Positions 16,430 to 23,798 of a stretch of 27,176 bases of DNA are shown piece by piece. Every line of letters begins with the position of its first letter. Position 1 is the stretch's first letter. The position numbers were made by a program, and so were the translations under genes. Origin of the DNA: JBILVQ01 sp044370375 (lineage in GTDB: Bacteria; Bacteroidota; Bacteroidia; UBA4408); the NCBI GenBank assembly GCA_044370375.1, contig JBILVQ010000013.1, positions 1 through 27,176 on the forward strand, in the 5' to 3' direction. Under the pieces are notes generated by a model. It had not been told where the DNA came from. It saw only the letters and a list, made by a program, of their open reading frames with translations, and ran no database searches.

Positions 16430-17377
16430 ATGAATGATTCTTCGAAATTTCTGCGCTGGGCAAGATACTCTTTAATTTTGGTTTATCTGGTGATTCTGGC
16501 CGGTGCGGTGGTAAGGGCCACTGGTTCCGGAATGGGTTGTCCGGATTGGCCCAAATGTTTTGGCTTTTGGATTCCGCCCACCGATGTTTCGCAGCTTCCG
16601 GCCAATTATCAGGAAATTTATGCAGAACGTAGTTATGCCGACAATCATTTCAATGCACTAAAAACCTGGATAGAATACATCAATCGACTGCTTGGTGCAA
16701 CCCTCGGCCTTTTTATTCTCGCCCTATTCGGGCTTTCTTTTCGCTTTTTAAAAAGTCACCCCGGAATCGTTATTCTATGTTTCCTGGAATTATTATTGAT
16801 GGGATTTCAAGCCTGGCTTGGGAAGTTGGTGGTAGCTTCCAACCTTTCCCCCCTTAAAATTACAACCCACATGCTGGCCGCTTTCCTTATAATTGCGGTG
16901 CTTTTGTTTATCTATCGGCTCGCAACTCCCTCTACCAACTTCAGATTCAGGCAATATGCCGTTACACCAAAACTCAAATGGCTTACCACCCTTACCTTGG
17001 CCCTTACCCTAATTCAGGTTTATTTTGGCACCCAAATCAGACAAAAAGTTGATCTTATTTTAACCCAAAACACAGATTTAACAGGAAGTGGCTGGACCAC
17101 AGGATTAGAACCTTGGTTGTTGGTGCATAAAAACATGGCCCTTGCCGTATTACTAATTAATTTTTTTCTTTTTATTCAGTTAAAGAAAAACCTCGCCCCC
17201 GTTGCCTACCTCCAACGAAATGTTTTGATCCTACTTTTCATTGAATTAATCAGTGGCATTTTGCTGAATTATGCCGGATTACCTCCCTTTATTCAACCGG
17301 TTCATTTATTGTTGGTCTCTATTGTATTTGGCTATCAATTTTGGCTTTGGTTGAACGCCATGATGAAAACCAACTAA
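16430..17377 (+). CDS. ctaA: Heme A synthase (COX15/CtaA family)
   Basis: Oxidises the C8 methyl of heme O to make heme A for aa3-type cytochrome oxidase, in the inner membrane. The 315-residue protein has eight predicted helices and the family opening GAVVRATGSGMGCPDWPKCFG (25-45) with the extracytoplasmic cysteine pair C37 and C43. Heme-ligand-like histidines lie at H147 (ITTHMLAAF), H233 (LVHKNMA) and H292 (IQPVHLLL). The first expected histidine, in the ExxHR motif, is Asn here: E82-Y-I-N85-R86. The stop overlaps that of ctlX by 4 nt in convergent orientation. No other oxidase assembly gene is present in the window. Confidence 0.93.
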   Translation: MNDSSKFLRWARYSLILVYLVILAGAVVRATGSGMGCPDWPKCFGFWIPPTDVSQLPANYQEIYAERSYADNHFNALKTWIEYINRLLGATLGLFILALFGLSFRFLKSHPGIVILCFLELLLMGFQAWLGKLVVASNLSPLKITTHMLAAFLIIAVLLFIYRLATPSTNFRFRQYAVTPKLKWLTTLTLALTLIQVYFGTQIRQKVDLILTQNTDLTGSGWTTGLEPWLLVHKNMALAVLLINFFLFIQLKKNLAPVAYLQRNVLILLFIELISGILLNYAGLPPFIQPVHLLLVSIVFGYQFWLWLNAMMKTN

Positions 17378-18291
17378 GCAGGGGGTAGAAAAATCTCTGC
17401 TATCATACATCTTGCTCCTCCCCCTCCAATGGTTTCTATAACTGGAATGCTTATTACAAGCAAATCACAAACCTCTTTCAACGAATCCATTTGATTTGGT
17501 TGCAAACTGTTGAAAGCACGTTCTGAAAGAATCAAAAAATAATTTCCTGCACTATTTCTTAGGCATAACATATTTCCTGCAAAATCCTCCATTTGCCTGC
17601 GCGTAATGGATACCCATTCCATTGACAAATCCTTCATTTTGTTTGCAAGTTTTACCTGATCTTCCTCCTGCAACGATTCCATGCATATTATCGCCTTTCC
17701 AGGTATAAAACACATAACCACATTCGTATGATAAACAGGCTTTCCCAACCCATCAAAAGCTTCGAATAAAAATGGCTCATAGCCAAGCTGATTACTGATA
17801 TTTTCGAATAAGGTGTCAGATGTTCTGGGCGATTTACAACCATAGGCGATCCTGTTCTTATGATCAAAGACTATACTTCCGGTGCCTTCCAAATACTTGC
17901 CATGCTGCTCATGAGGGGTTAAATCAATAACCTTTTGAATGGCAAATGAAGCTTTCAAATAATTAATGATTTGGGGATCTCTTTCTAATCTTCTGTTTTC
18001 GGCAAACATTGGATATAGTACCAATTGTTGGCCCTGATGGGTGGAAAACCAGTTGTTGGGAAAAATTGCATCAGGCTTAACTGGTGATGATTGATCGTGC
18101 ATAACCCTCACATCAATACCTGATTTCAAGAGTTGCTGCACCATGGCATCAAACTCCGTTATCGCTTTATCCCTTGCATTGACAGCCTGCACACCCACTT
18201 GCTGAAAGGAGTTTGTTTCTGATGTTTCCGTGTTAAAATTGAAAGATGCCGGACGTACCATTAAAATAGTACTGGCGAAATAATGGCTCAA
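17374..18291 (-). CDS. ctlX: Citrulline-utilisation hydrolase CtlX-type (amidinotransferase superfamily)
   Basis: Guanidine/ureido-group modifying enzyme of the arginine deiminase and amidinotransferase fold, close to the CtlX family linked to citrulline breakdown. The 305-residue product shows the five-bladed propeller landmarks: PDAIFPNNWFSTH with D74, LEGTGSIVFD with E135, PVYHTNVVM with H188, and the nucleophile C295 in GGGGARCMIAEIF. The family begins a few residues before TILMVRPASF, and the only in-frame start giving that is TTG at 18291; the ATG at 18261 would delete the first strand. A promoter with correct spacing precedes the TTG. No other arginine or citrulline gene is adjacent. 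Confidence 0.88.
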   Translation of the reverse strand: MSHYFASTILMVRPASFNFNTETSETNSFQQVGVQAVNARDKAITEFDAMVQQLLKSGIDVRVMHDQSSPVKPDAIFPNNWFSTHQGQQLVLYPMFAENRRLERDPQIINYLKASFAIQKVIDLTPHEQHGKYLEGTGSIVFDHKNRIAYGCKSPRTSDTLFENISNQLGYEPFLFEAFDGLGKPVYHTNVVMCFIPGKAIICMESLQEEDQVKLANKMKDLSMEWVSITRRQMEDFAGNMLCLRNSAGNYFLILSERAFNSLQPNQMDSLKEVCDLLVISIPVIETIGGGGARCMIAEIFLPPA

Positions 18292-18309
18292 AGTCTTTTT
18301 TTTTCAAAG

Positions 18310-18339
18310 AAAAGATAATTCATGAAAAAAAAAAAACAA
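18310..18339 (-). promoter_or_regulatory. Promoter of ctlX
   Basis: On the minus strand TTG (18337-18339), a 19 nt spacer that includes a run of 12 T, then TATCTTTT (18310-18317), one mismatch from TAnnTTTG. The spacing is that of the Bacteroidota -33/-7 promoter, and the start codon follows about 18 nt later. The homopolymer spacer could vary in length by slippage (inference). Confidence 0.55.
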
Positions 18340-18396
18340 CCTGCCTGTAACTATTATTGAGGGATGGGCGTCACATGCATATAACAAGCAAGAACT

Positions 18397-19863
18397 ATGA
18401 AAACAATCCTAGCAATTATAACCACACTTGCCCTGGCAGTTAACCTTCAAGCTCAGGCATTACAACCTTTCAAAAAACTGGAAGTAACCGGAATGGCAAC
18501 CATCACGCTCATACAGGGAACCAAAAATGAAATAACTTTCAATAATCCGGCTAATACCAACGCCATCATCAATCAAAACGGTGATGTGGTGAGCGTTAAT
18601 GCTTCTAAGGAAATTGATTTAACACTCACCTTTACAGAGATAGAAGATATCCTCATCAGCGGTGCCGGAGATGTTAAAGCGCAAAGCCCAATCAATGCAA
18701 CCAATTTAAATTTAACAGTGAGTGGTGCAGGAGACCTTGATTTGGATGTAAATGCGCTAAATATTGAATGTCTTGTTTCGGGAGGAGGCGACATACGATT
18801 GAAGGGTAAAACAATTACTTTAAAATCAACCCTGAGCGGGGCAGGAGACCTTTACGCCTACGATTTGCAGAGCGAAAAAGCCACCCTCGCTGTTTCAGGA
18901 GCCGGTGATGCGAAAATCAATGTAAGCAAAGAAATCACTGCTTCAGTTTCAGGAGCAGGATCCGTACTTTTCAAAGGAGATCCACAGGAAAGGAACATCA
19001 ATATTGCCGGTGCGGGATCCGTTCGCCAAACAGATGGTAACAATGAAAACGTTGAAATTAACGTTAATATCAATGGACTTGAAAAAGCGATTGAAAACGA
19101 TACCACAAGAATTACATTAGGAAAAAAGAAAATCATCATCATTGAAGATGAAAACGGAAATAAAGAAGAACAAGAGGTAGAAATTGAAATTCCGGAAGTT
19201 CCACAATTTCCCGATTTATCAAACAAGCCCAAAAAACACAAGGTAAAAACCATTTACAAAGGTTTTGAAATGGGCATGAACAGCTACATGGCCAAACCTT
19301 TCGATACCTTTTCACCTAGAAACAACCAGTTAGAGCCTGAATATGGTCGCTCTATTCAACTCAATCTGAATCCGTTTGAATATAGCCTTAAGCTCTACAA
19401 AAATTATGTGGCGCTTACCACCGGTCTAGGCTTCACCTTTAACCGCTATATGTTTGATAAAAACTTTAGCCTCGTGGCCGATGTGGATACCTTTGGTGTG
19501 GTTCAGGACACCATATCCTTCAGAAAAAATATGCTTAAAGCCAGTTATCTTTCCATACCCCTTATGTTGCAATTCAATACGCATCATAAAAACAGCAAGT
19601 CGTTTCACTTTGCATTCGGTATTGTTCAAAGTTTAAAACTTGGCTCAAGAACCAAGCAAGTATGGAACGTTTCTAATTCAAAACAAAAAGATATTGAAAA
19701 AGACAATTTCAACTTAAATCCCTTCAGAACCGTGGCAACCGTAAGGGTTGGCTATGGAAACTTTAACCTTTTTGCCGAATACGGACTCACAACCTTGTTT
19801 CGTAATAACCGAGGGCCGGAATTGTACCCCTTCTCGGTGGGGATCACGCTGATTCCATTCTGA
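18397..19863 (+). CDS. Head-GIN (DUF2807) domain fused to an outer-membrane beta-barrel
   Basis: A 488-residue exported protein. A signal peptide at 1-20 ends at LQAQ-A. Residues about 23-215 form a right-handed-helix-like DUF2807 domain, with seven repeats of a SGAGD-type turn at about 88, 109, 128, 147, 167, 185 and 204, spaced 18-21 residues. An acidic linker (EDENGNKEEQ, then a Pro-rich stretch) joins it to a PorT-like barrel at about 290-488, with alternating strands and a C-terminal Phe, the usual barrel export signal. DUF2807 proteins are common in Bacteroidota and usually stand alone at roughly half this length. Function is unknown; a surface or periplasmic head held by a membrane barrel is the simplest reading. 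It diverges from ctlX. Confidence 0.85.
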   Translation: MKTILAIITTLALAVNLQAQALQPFKKLEVTGMATITLIQGTKNEITFNNPANTNAIINQNGDVVSVNASKEIDLTLTFTEIEDILISGAGDVKAQSPINATNLNLTVSGAGDLDLDVNALNIECLVSGGGDIRLKGKTITLKSTLSGAGDLYAYDLQSEKATLAVSGAGDAKINVSKEITASVSGAGSVLFKGDPQERNINIAGAGSVRQTDGNNENVEINVNINGLEKAIENDTTRITLGKKKIIIIEDENGNKEEQEVEIEIPEVPQFPDLSNKPKKHKVKTIYKGFEMGMNSYMAKPFDTFSPRNNQLEPEYGRSIQLNLNPFEYSLKLYKNYVALTTGLGFTFNRYMFDKNFSLVADVDTFGVVQDTISFRKNMLKASYLSIPLMLQFNTHHKNSKSFHFAFGIVQSLKLGSRTKQVWNVSNSKQKDIEKDNFNLNPFRTVATVRVGYGNFNLFAEYGLTTLFRNNRGPELYPFSVGITLIPF

Positions 19864-19887
19864 TACTTCCGGTCACAAATGATGGAG

Positions 19888-19920
19888 AAGGTCTGTTGAA
19901 AAACAGGCCTTTCTTTTTTT
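19888..19920 (+). terminator. Terminator of the GIN-barrel gene
   Basis: A 10 bp stem with one G-U pair (AAGGTCTGTT with AACAGGCCTT) closed by a GAAA tetraloop and followed by a T-rich run, 24 nt after the stop codon. Confidence 0.85.
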
Positions 19921-19998
19921 TTCGCCATATCGTATTTATTTTGGCACTGCAACTCCCCGGCCGGATTTTGATTAATGAGTCAACAAAATTTAAGTGAG

Positions 19999-20029
19999 TT
20001 GTGTTGTTCACGATTAAACATTTACTTTG
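19999..20029 (+). promoter_or_regulatory. Candidate promoter of the carboxyltransferase gene
   Basis: TTG at 19999-20001, a 20 nt spacer and TTACTTTG at 20022-20029, one mismatch from TAnnTTTG, ending 21 nt before the ATG at 20051. Confidence 0.45.
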
Positions 20030-20050
20030 CAAAAAAACAACCCTGTCCCA

Positions 20051-21592
20051 ATGAATAAAACCTTCCAAACTCTTGAACAAAAAAACAAAGAAGCCCTTTT
20101 GGGCGGAGGAGAAAAGCGTATTGAATCACAGCATGGAAAAGGCAAATTAACCGCGCGTGAAAGAATTCAATTGTTGGTAGATGATGGAACCTTTCAGGAA
20201 ATCGGGAAATTTGTTACCCACCGAAGCACAGAATTCGGGCTTGATAGGGAAAAATATTTAGGTGATGGAGTGATAACCGGATATGGAAAAGTAAATGGAC
20301 GCTTGGTTTATGTATTCTCTCAGGATTTTACGGTTTTTGGAGGCTCCCTTTCCGAAACTCATGCCGAAAAAATTTGCAGGATCATGGATTTAGCCATGCA
20401 AAATGGTGCACCTGTGATCGGTCTCAACGATTCCGGAGGAGCCAGAATTCAAGAGGGGGTTGTATCTTTGGGCGGCTATGCCGACATTTTTTACCGCAAC
20501 ACCAGGGCCTCAGGTGTAATCCCTCAGCTCTCTGCCATCATGGGTCCATGTGCAGGTGGTGCGGTTTATTCTCCTGCCATCACAGATTTTATCCTGATGG
20601 TTGAAAATACGTCTTACATGTTTGTTACTGGTCCTAATGTGGTTAAAACCGTGACCCACGAAGAAGTAAGTTCAGAAGAATTAGGCGGGGCATCAACCCA
20701 TTCATCCAAATCAGGGGTCACCCATTTTTCCTGTGAAAACGAACTGGTTTGCATTCAAAATATAAAAAGCATCCTTTCTTTTATCCCACAAAATTGCGAA
20801 GAAGAAGCCCCTTCTATTCCTTATGAACTTGGTAATGAAGTGCGAGAAGTTTTAAACAATATTGTTCCTGAAAACCCGCAACAGCCTTATGATATGCGGG
20901 AGGTTATTGAAGGCATAATTGACCAAGGTTCGTTTTTAGAGGTACATAAAAATTTTGCAGAGAATATTGTGGTTGGATTCGCACGCTTAGCAGGTAAAAG
21001 TATCGGCATTGTGGCCAATCAGCCTGCGTTTTTAGCCGGAGTGCTCGATATTAAATCATCCATGAAGGCCGCAAGATTTGTGCGGTTTTGTGACTCTTTC
21101 AATGTTCCCTTGTTGGTTTTGGTTGATGTTCCCGGTTTTCTTCCCGGAACCGATCAGGAATGGAATGGTATTATTAGTCATGGAGCAAAACTGCTGTATG
21201 CCTTTTCTGAAGCCACCGTTCCAAGAATTACAGTAATTACGCGAAAGGCCTACGGAGGTGCTTACGATGTAATGAACTCTAAACACATCGGTGCAGATAT
21301 GAATTTCGCATGGCCAGGAGCAGAAATTGCAGTAATGGGAGCAAAAGGAGCCGCTGAAATTATTTTCAAAACCGAAATTGCCAAAGCCGATGACCCTGCA
21401 ATGAAATTAAAAGAAAAAGAAAATGAGTACATTAATCATTTCGCCAATCCCTATAAAGCTGCCGAAAGAGGATACATTGACGAGGTCATTCTGCCCGAAA
21501 GCACAAGAGAAAAATTGATCTCTTCCTTTGAGATGCTGCAAAATAAAGTTGATCAGTTGCCCAGAAAAAAACACGGAAATATTCCTTTGTAG
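20051..21592 (+). CDS. pccB: Acyl-CoA carboxylase beta (carboxyltransferase) subunit, propionyl-CoA type
   Basis: Transfers carboxyl from biotin to an acyl-CoA, in propionyl-CoA breakdown to methylmalonyl-CoA. The 513-residue protein has two crotonase-like halves. The N-terminal oxyanion loop is SGGARIQEGV (G129-A131), and the C-terminal one is AYGGAYDVM with G402-A404. Asp406 stands where propionyl-CoA carboxylases have Asp and acetyl-CoA enzymes a hydrophobic residue, which favours propionyl-CoA (known from the actinobacterial enzymes; inference here). The ATG at 20051 begins the usual MNKTFQTLEQKNKEALLGGG; the longer TTG frame to 20027 overlaps the -7 box. The biotin carboxylase and biotin carrier genes are not adjacent. 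It converges on the barrel gene with a 16 nt gap. Confidence 0.9.
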   Translation: MNKTFQTLEQKNKEALLGGGEKRIESQHGKGKLTARERIQLLVDDGTFQEIGKFVTHRSTEFGLDREKYLGDGVITGYGKVNGRLVYVFSQDFTVFGGSLSETHAEKICRIMDLAMQNGAPVIGLNDSGGARIQEGVVSLGGYADIFYRNTRASGVIPQLSAIMGPCAGGAVYSPAITDFILMVENTSYMFVTGPNVVKTVTHEEVSSEELGGASTHSSKSGVTHFSCENELVCIQNIKSILSFIPQNCEEEAPSIPYELGNEVREVLNNIVPENPQQPYDMREVIEGIIDQGSFLEVHKNFAENIVVGFARLAGKSIGIVANQPAFLAGVLDIKSSMKAARFVRFCDSFNVPLLVLVDVPGFLPGTDQEWNGIISHGAKLLYAFSEATVPRITVITRKAYGGAYDVMNSKHIGADMNFAWPGAEIAVMGAKGAAEIIFKTEIAKADDPAMKLKEKENEYINHFANPYKAAERGYIDEVILPESTREKLISSFEMLQNKVDQLPRKKHGNIPL

Positions 21593-21608
21593 GAAGAAGG
21601 AAAAAATC

Positions 21609-23153
21609 CTAAAATCTAACCCTAAAACCACTCATCAGGGCCAAAGATTGCCATTGTATTTTTAATGCAAAGGCATCGCTGTAAGGCGATTGAAAGAAAT
21701 ACCGGTACTGCGGTTCCATTAGCAATGACAAGCGGTGGCCTAATTTCCATTCAATGGCTGGTGAAATAATTCCACTCACGAGTAGCTGCCTTTCAATACC
21801 CGGTTGCACCCTAATTTCTTCCATTAAAACCGGATCAAGCATAGACCCACTTACCTTGGTTCTCCAGGTGGCAATGATCCCCGCCTGAAATGAAAATACA
21901 ATATTCTCTTTATCGAATCTGACTCCTGCTTTCAAAGGAATTTCCCAGGTTTGAAAATTCACCCGGTGCTTTAATAGTTTCGACTTTCTTGCCGTAGAAA
22001 TAGTGGTATCGTATTCAATAATGGCGTTTCTGGGAAGGGTTGACCCAATAAACTTATTGTGCACAATGGTATCCACTTTAATAACCGGAACATCCCACTG
22101 ATAAACGCCTTCAAACTGCTCTACACGATTGGTATACTGCAACCCCAATGAAACAAAAAACATATCGGTTAATTTCCTGCCCAATGAAACCCCAAATGAT
22201 CCATAAAAAGCGGGAGATTCTGAACTATCGCGCAGGGCACGGTAAGCTGCTTTTACACCCTTATTATTCTCCGTAAACTCAGAAAAACCTAAAGAGGGTG
22301 CATACCACAAATCAAGCAACCATTTCTTGGAAGTTTCTGCCCTGAAAGGATTTCCACTAGAATAATCTTCAGGTAGCGTATGCAGCGAACTTGCATCCAA
22401 ATAAACCACCGAAAGCATAGGCCCCTTTCTGTTCATTTGTGACAGGTTGTTTTTTGATTGAAGCCCATTGGGCGACAAACCGCACCTAATGATTCCACCC
22501 TGCATGGATGCCTCATGAAAATCTCTTTCAACAACCCCGCCGGCCTCATTAATTGCAACATTTTCTGTTGGTTGGTTCAATGAAACAACATCTGTTGGTA
22601 AGGCTGTATTGATGGCACTTTCAGGCGCATGTTGCTCGTCTGAAAAATGATCAATTACCAGGCTTTTGCTATCTATTCTTTCGGTTTCCGATGACGCTAA
22701 AGGGCCTTTGTTGAAAGGAGGCATTCCTATTACATTCGATTCATCATTTATTTGGGCTAATACTTTATTTTCTTTCCCTGTATTCGCAGCCGCTTTAGGA
22801 TTAATTGCTAACTTTTCCTGACCGATTTTTGAGTTTGGAAAAATTGGTCCATGGGCTGTGCTTGTGGAAATCAATCCCTGCCTGTTTTTCTGAAAATGAT
22901 GATAAGGATTTTTTTGAGCAAAAAGTGGTTTGGCTGAATAAAATGATGGAATATTTAATTGAAAAATCAGCAAAATGGCAACGATTAAATCTAAGCCTGG
23001 ACCGGCCCATGGAAAAAGAATTTCTGATACAGACTGTGGCTTTTCAATCTCAACCTGAATTTTCTCCCACACACGAGGATTGGGCTCTTCAGAATAATTG
23101 AAGAGTTTTTCTCTCATGTTTTTTTCAAATGAAGATCCGTTTTCCATCACCAT
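21609..23153 (-). CDS. Anti-sigma-like/membrane helix/outer-membrane barrel fusion
   Basis: A 514-residue protein without a close functional name. Residues about 8-38 (EKNMREKLFNYSEEPNPRVWEKI) match the cytosolic head often seen in Bacteroidota proteins coded next to ECF sigma factors. A single hydrophobic segment follows at about 52-72 (GLDLIVAILLIFQLNIPSFY). Residues 80-275 are polar and low in structure. From about 275 to the end there are alternating beta strands, with FYGSFGVSLGRKL, FFVSLGLQY and LLMEPQYRYF, closing with the C-terminal Phe of an outer-membrane barrel. No signal peptidase site is seen. The start is either ATG 23153 (7 nt overlap with the sigma gene) or ATG 23147, which shares the A of the sigma stop (TGATG). 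Either way it is coupled to the sigma gene and is the probable regulator of it. Confidence 0.75.
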   Translation of the reverse strand: MVMENGSSFEKNMREKLFNYSEEPNPRVWEKIQVEIEKPQSVSEILFPWAGPGLDLIVAILLIFQLNIPSFYSAKPLFAQKNPYHHFQKNRQGLISTSTAHGPIFPNSKIGQEKLAINPKAAANTGKENKVLAQINDESNVIGMPPFNKGPLASSETERIDSKSLVIDHFSDEQHAPESAINTALPTDVVSLNQPTENVAINEAGGVVERDFHEASMQGGIIRCGLSPNGLQSKNNLSQMNRKGPMLSVVYLDASSLHTLPEDYSSGNPFRAETSKKWLLDLWYAPSLGFSEFTENNKGVKAAYRALRDSSESPAFYGSFGVSLGRKLTDMFFVSLGLQYTNRVEQFEGVYQWDVPVIKVDTIVHNKFIGSTLPRNAIIEYDTTISTARKSKLLKHRVNFQTWEIPLKAGVRFDKENIVFSFQAGIIATWRTKVSGSMLDPVLMEEIRVQPGIERQLLVSGIISPAIEWKLGHRLSLLMEPQYRYFFQSPYSDAFALKIQWQSLALMSGFRVRF

Positions 23154-23692
23154 GTTTTACTTATCAGTTGCTTACTTTTTACCATTTCTTGCAGGGCTAA
23201 TCTTGCCTTTAAATACTGGGAACGAGAAGTTCCCTCGTTAATCCCGAGCATTTCAGCAATTTCCCTGTGATTGTATCCCTCAATGGCATGCAGGTTAAAC
23301 ACGGTTCTATAACCGGTTGGCAATTCTGCAATTAAGGATAGTACCTCCTTTGCAGAGAGCTTATCAATTACACCCGGCTCCAAACTTCCCTCCGGCATCT
23401 TCTGATCATTGGCCACCACCATTCTTATGTTGAGTGATCGCAAATATCCTAGAGCAGTGTTCACCATAATTCTTCTTATCCATCCCTCTAAAGAACCTTG
23501 ATGCCTAAAGCCCCTTAAATGGTAAAAAACCCTTACAAACCCTTCCTGCAAAACATCTTCTGCCTCATCTAACCTTGGACAATACCTCCGGCAAACGCCC
23601 AACATCAGCGGTGCGAATCGTGAATACAATTCTTGCTGGCTGGGCCGATCGTTATTGATACAGCCTTCAATTATTTCTTTTTCGTTTCGCAT
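23147..23692 (-). CDS. ECF-type RNA polymerase sigma factor
   Basis: Two-domain sigma-70 family factor of 181 residues. Sigma-2 covers about 20-87, with DVLQEGFVRVF (46-56) for core binding and the GWIRRIMVNTALGYLR helix for the -10 element. Sigma-4 covers about 118-168, with ELPTGYRTVFNLHAIEGYNHREIAEMLGI-type helix-turn-helix and GTSRSQYLKAR. The linker between them is about 30 residues. It starts with ATG at 23692, and its TGA is coupled to the barrel fusion gene, the usual arrangement of a sigma factor with its antagonist. Upstream lies a 6 bp inverted repeat. The regulon cannot be inferred. Confidence 0.94.
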   Translation of the reverse strand: MRNEKEIIEGCINNDRPSQQELYSRFAPLMLGVCRRYCPRLDEAEDVLQEGFVRVFYHLRGFRHQGSLEGWIRRIMVNTALGYLRSLNIRMVVANDQKMPEGSLEPGVIDKLSAKEVLSLIAELPTGYRTVFNLHAIEGYNHREIAEMLGINEGTSRSQYLKARLALQEMVKSKQLISKTW

Positions 23693-23706
23693 CGGAGTTC
23701 CCGATT

Positions 23707-23732
23707 ATAACACTAAGATACAATAATGTTAT
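23707..23732. repeat. Inverted repeat upstream of the ECF sigma gene
   Basis: ATAACA (23707-23712) and TGTTAT (23727-23732) form a 6 bp inverted repeat with a 14 bp AT-rich spacer, 15 nt from the sigma start codon. The spacing would suit an operator half-site pair about two helical turns apart centre to centre, but short AT-rich repeats arise easily by chance. Confidence 0.3.
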
Positions 23733-23798
23733 CCACCGTTGCCTTTAATACGCATTTTTGAAAAAAAAAATTCATTCTTTTGCAGCAAAGCAAAAAAA

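Noticed and set aside
19941..19955. TTGGCACTGCAACT as a sigma-54 -24/-12 promoter upstream of the carboxyltransferase gene
   Set aside because: The TGGCAC half is present but no TTGC lies at the required 5 nt spacing; a -33/-7 promoter nearer the gene explains expression better.
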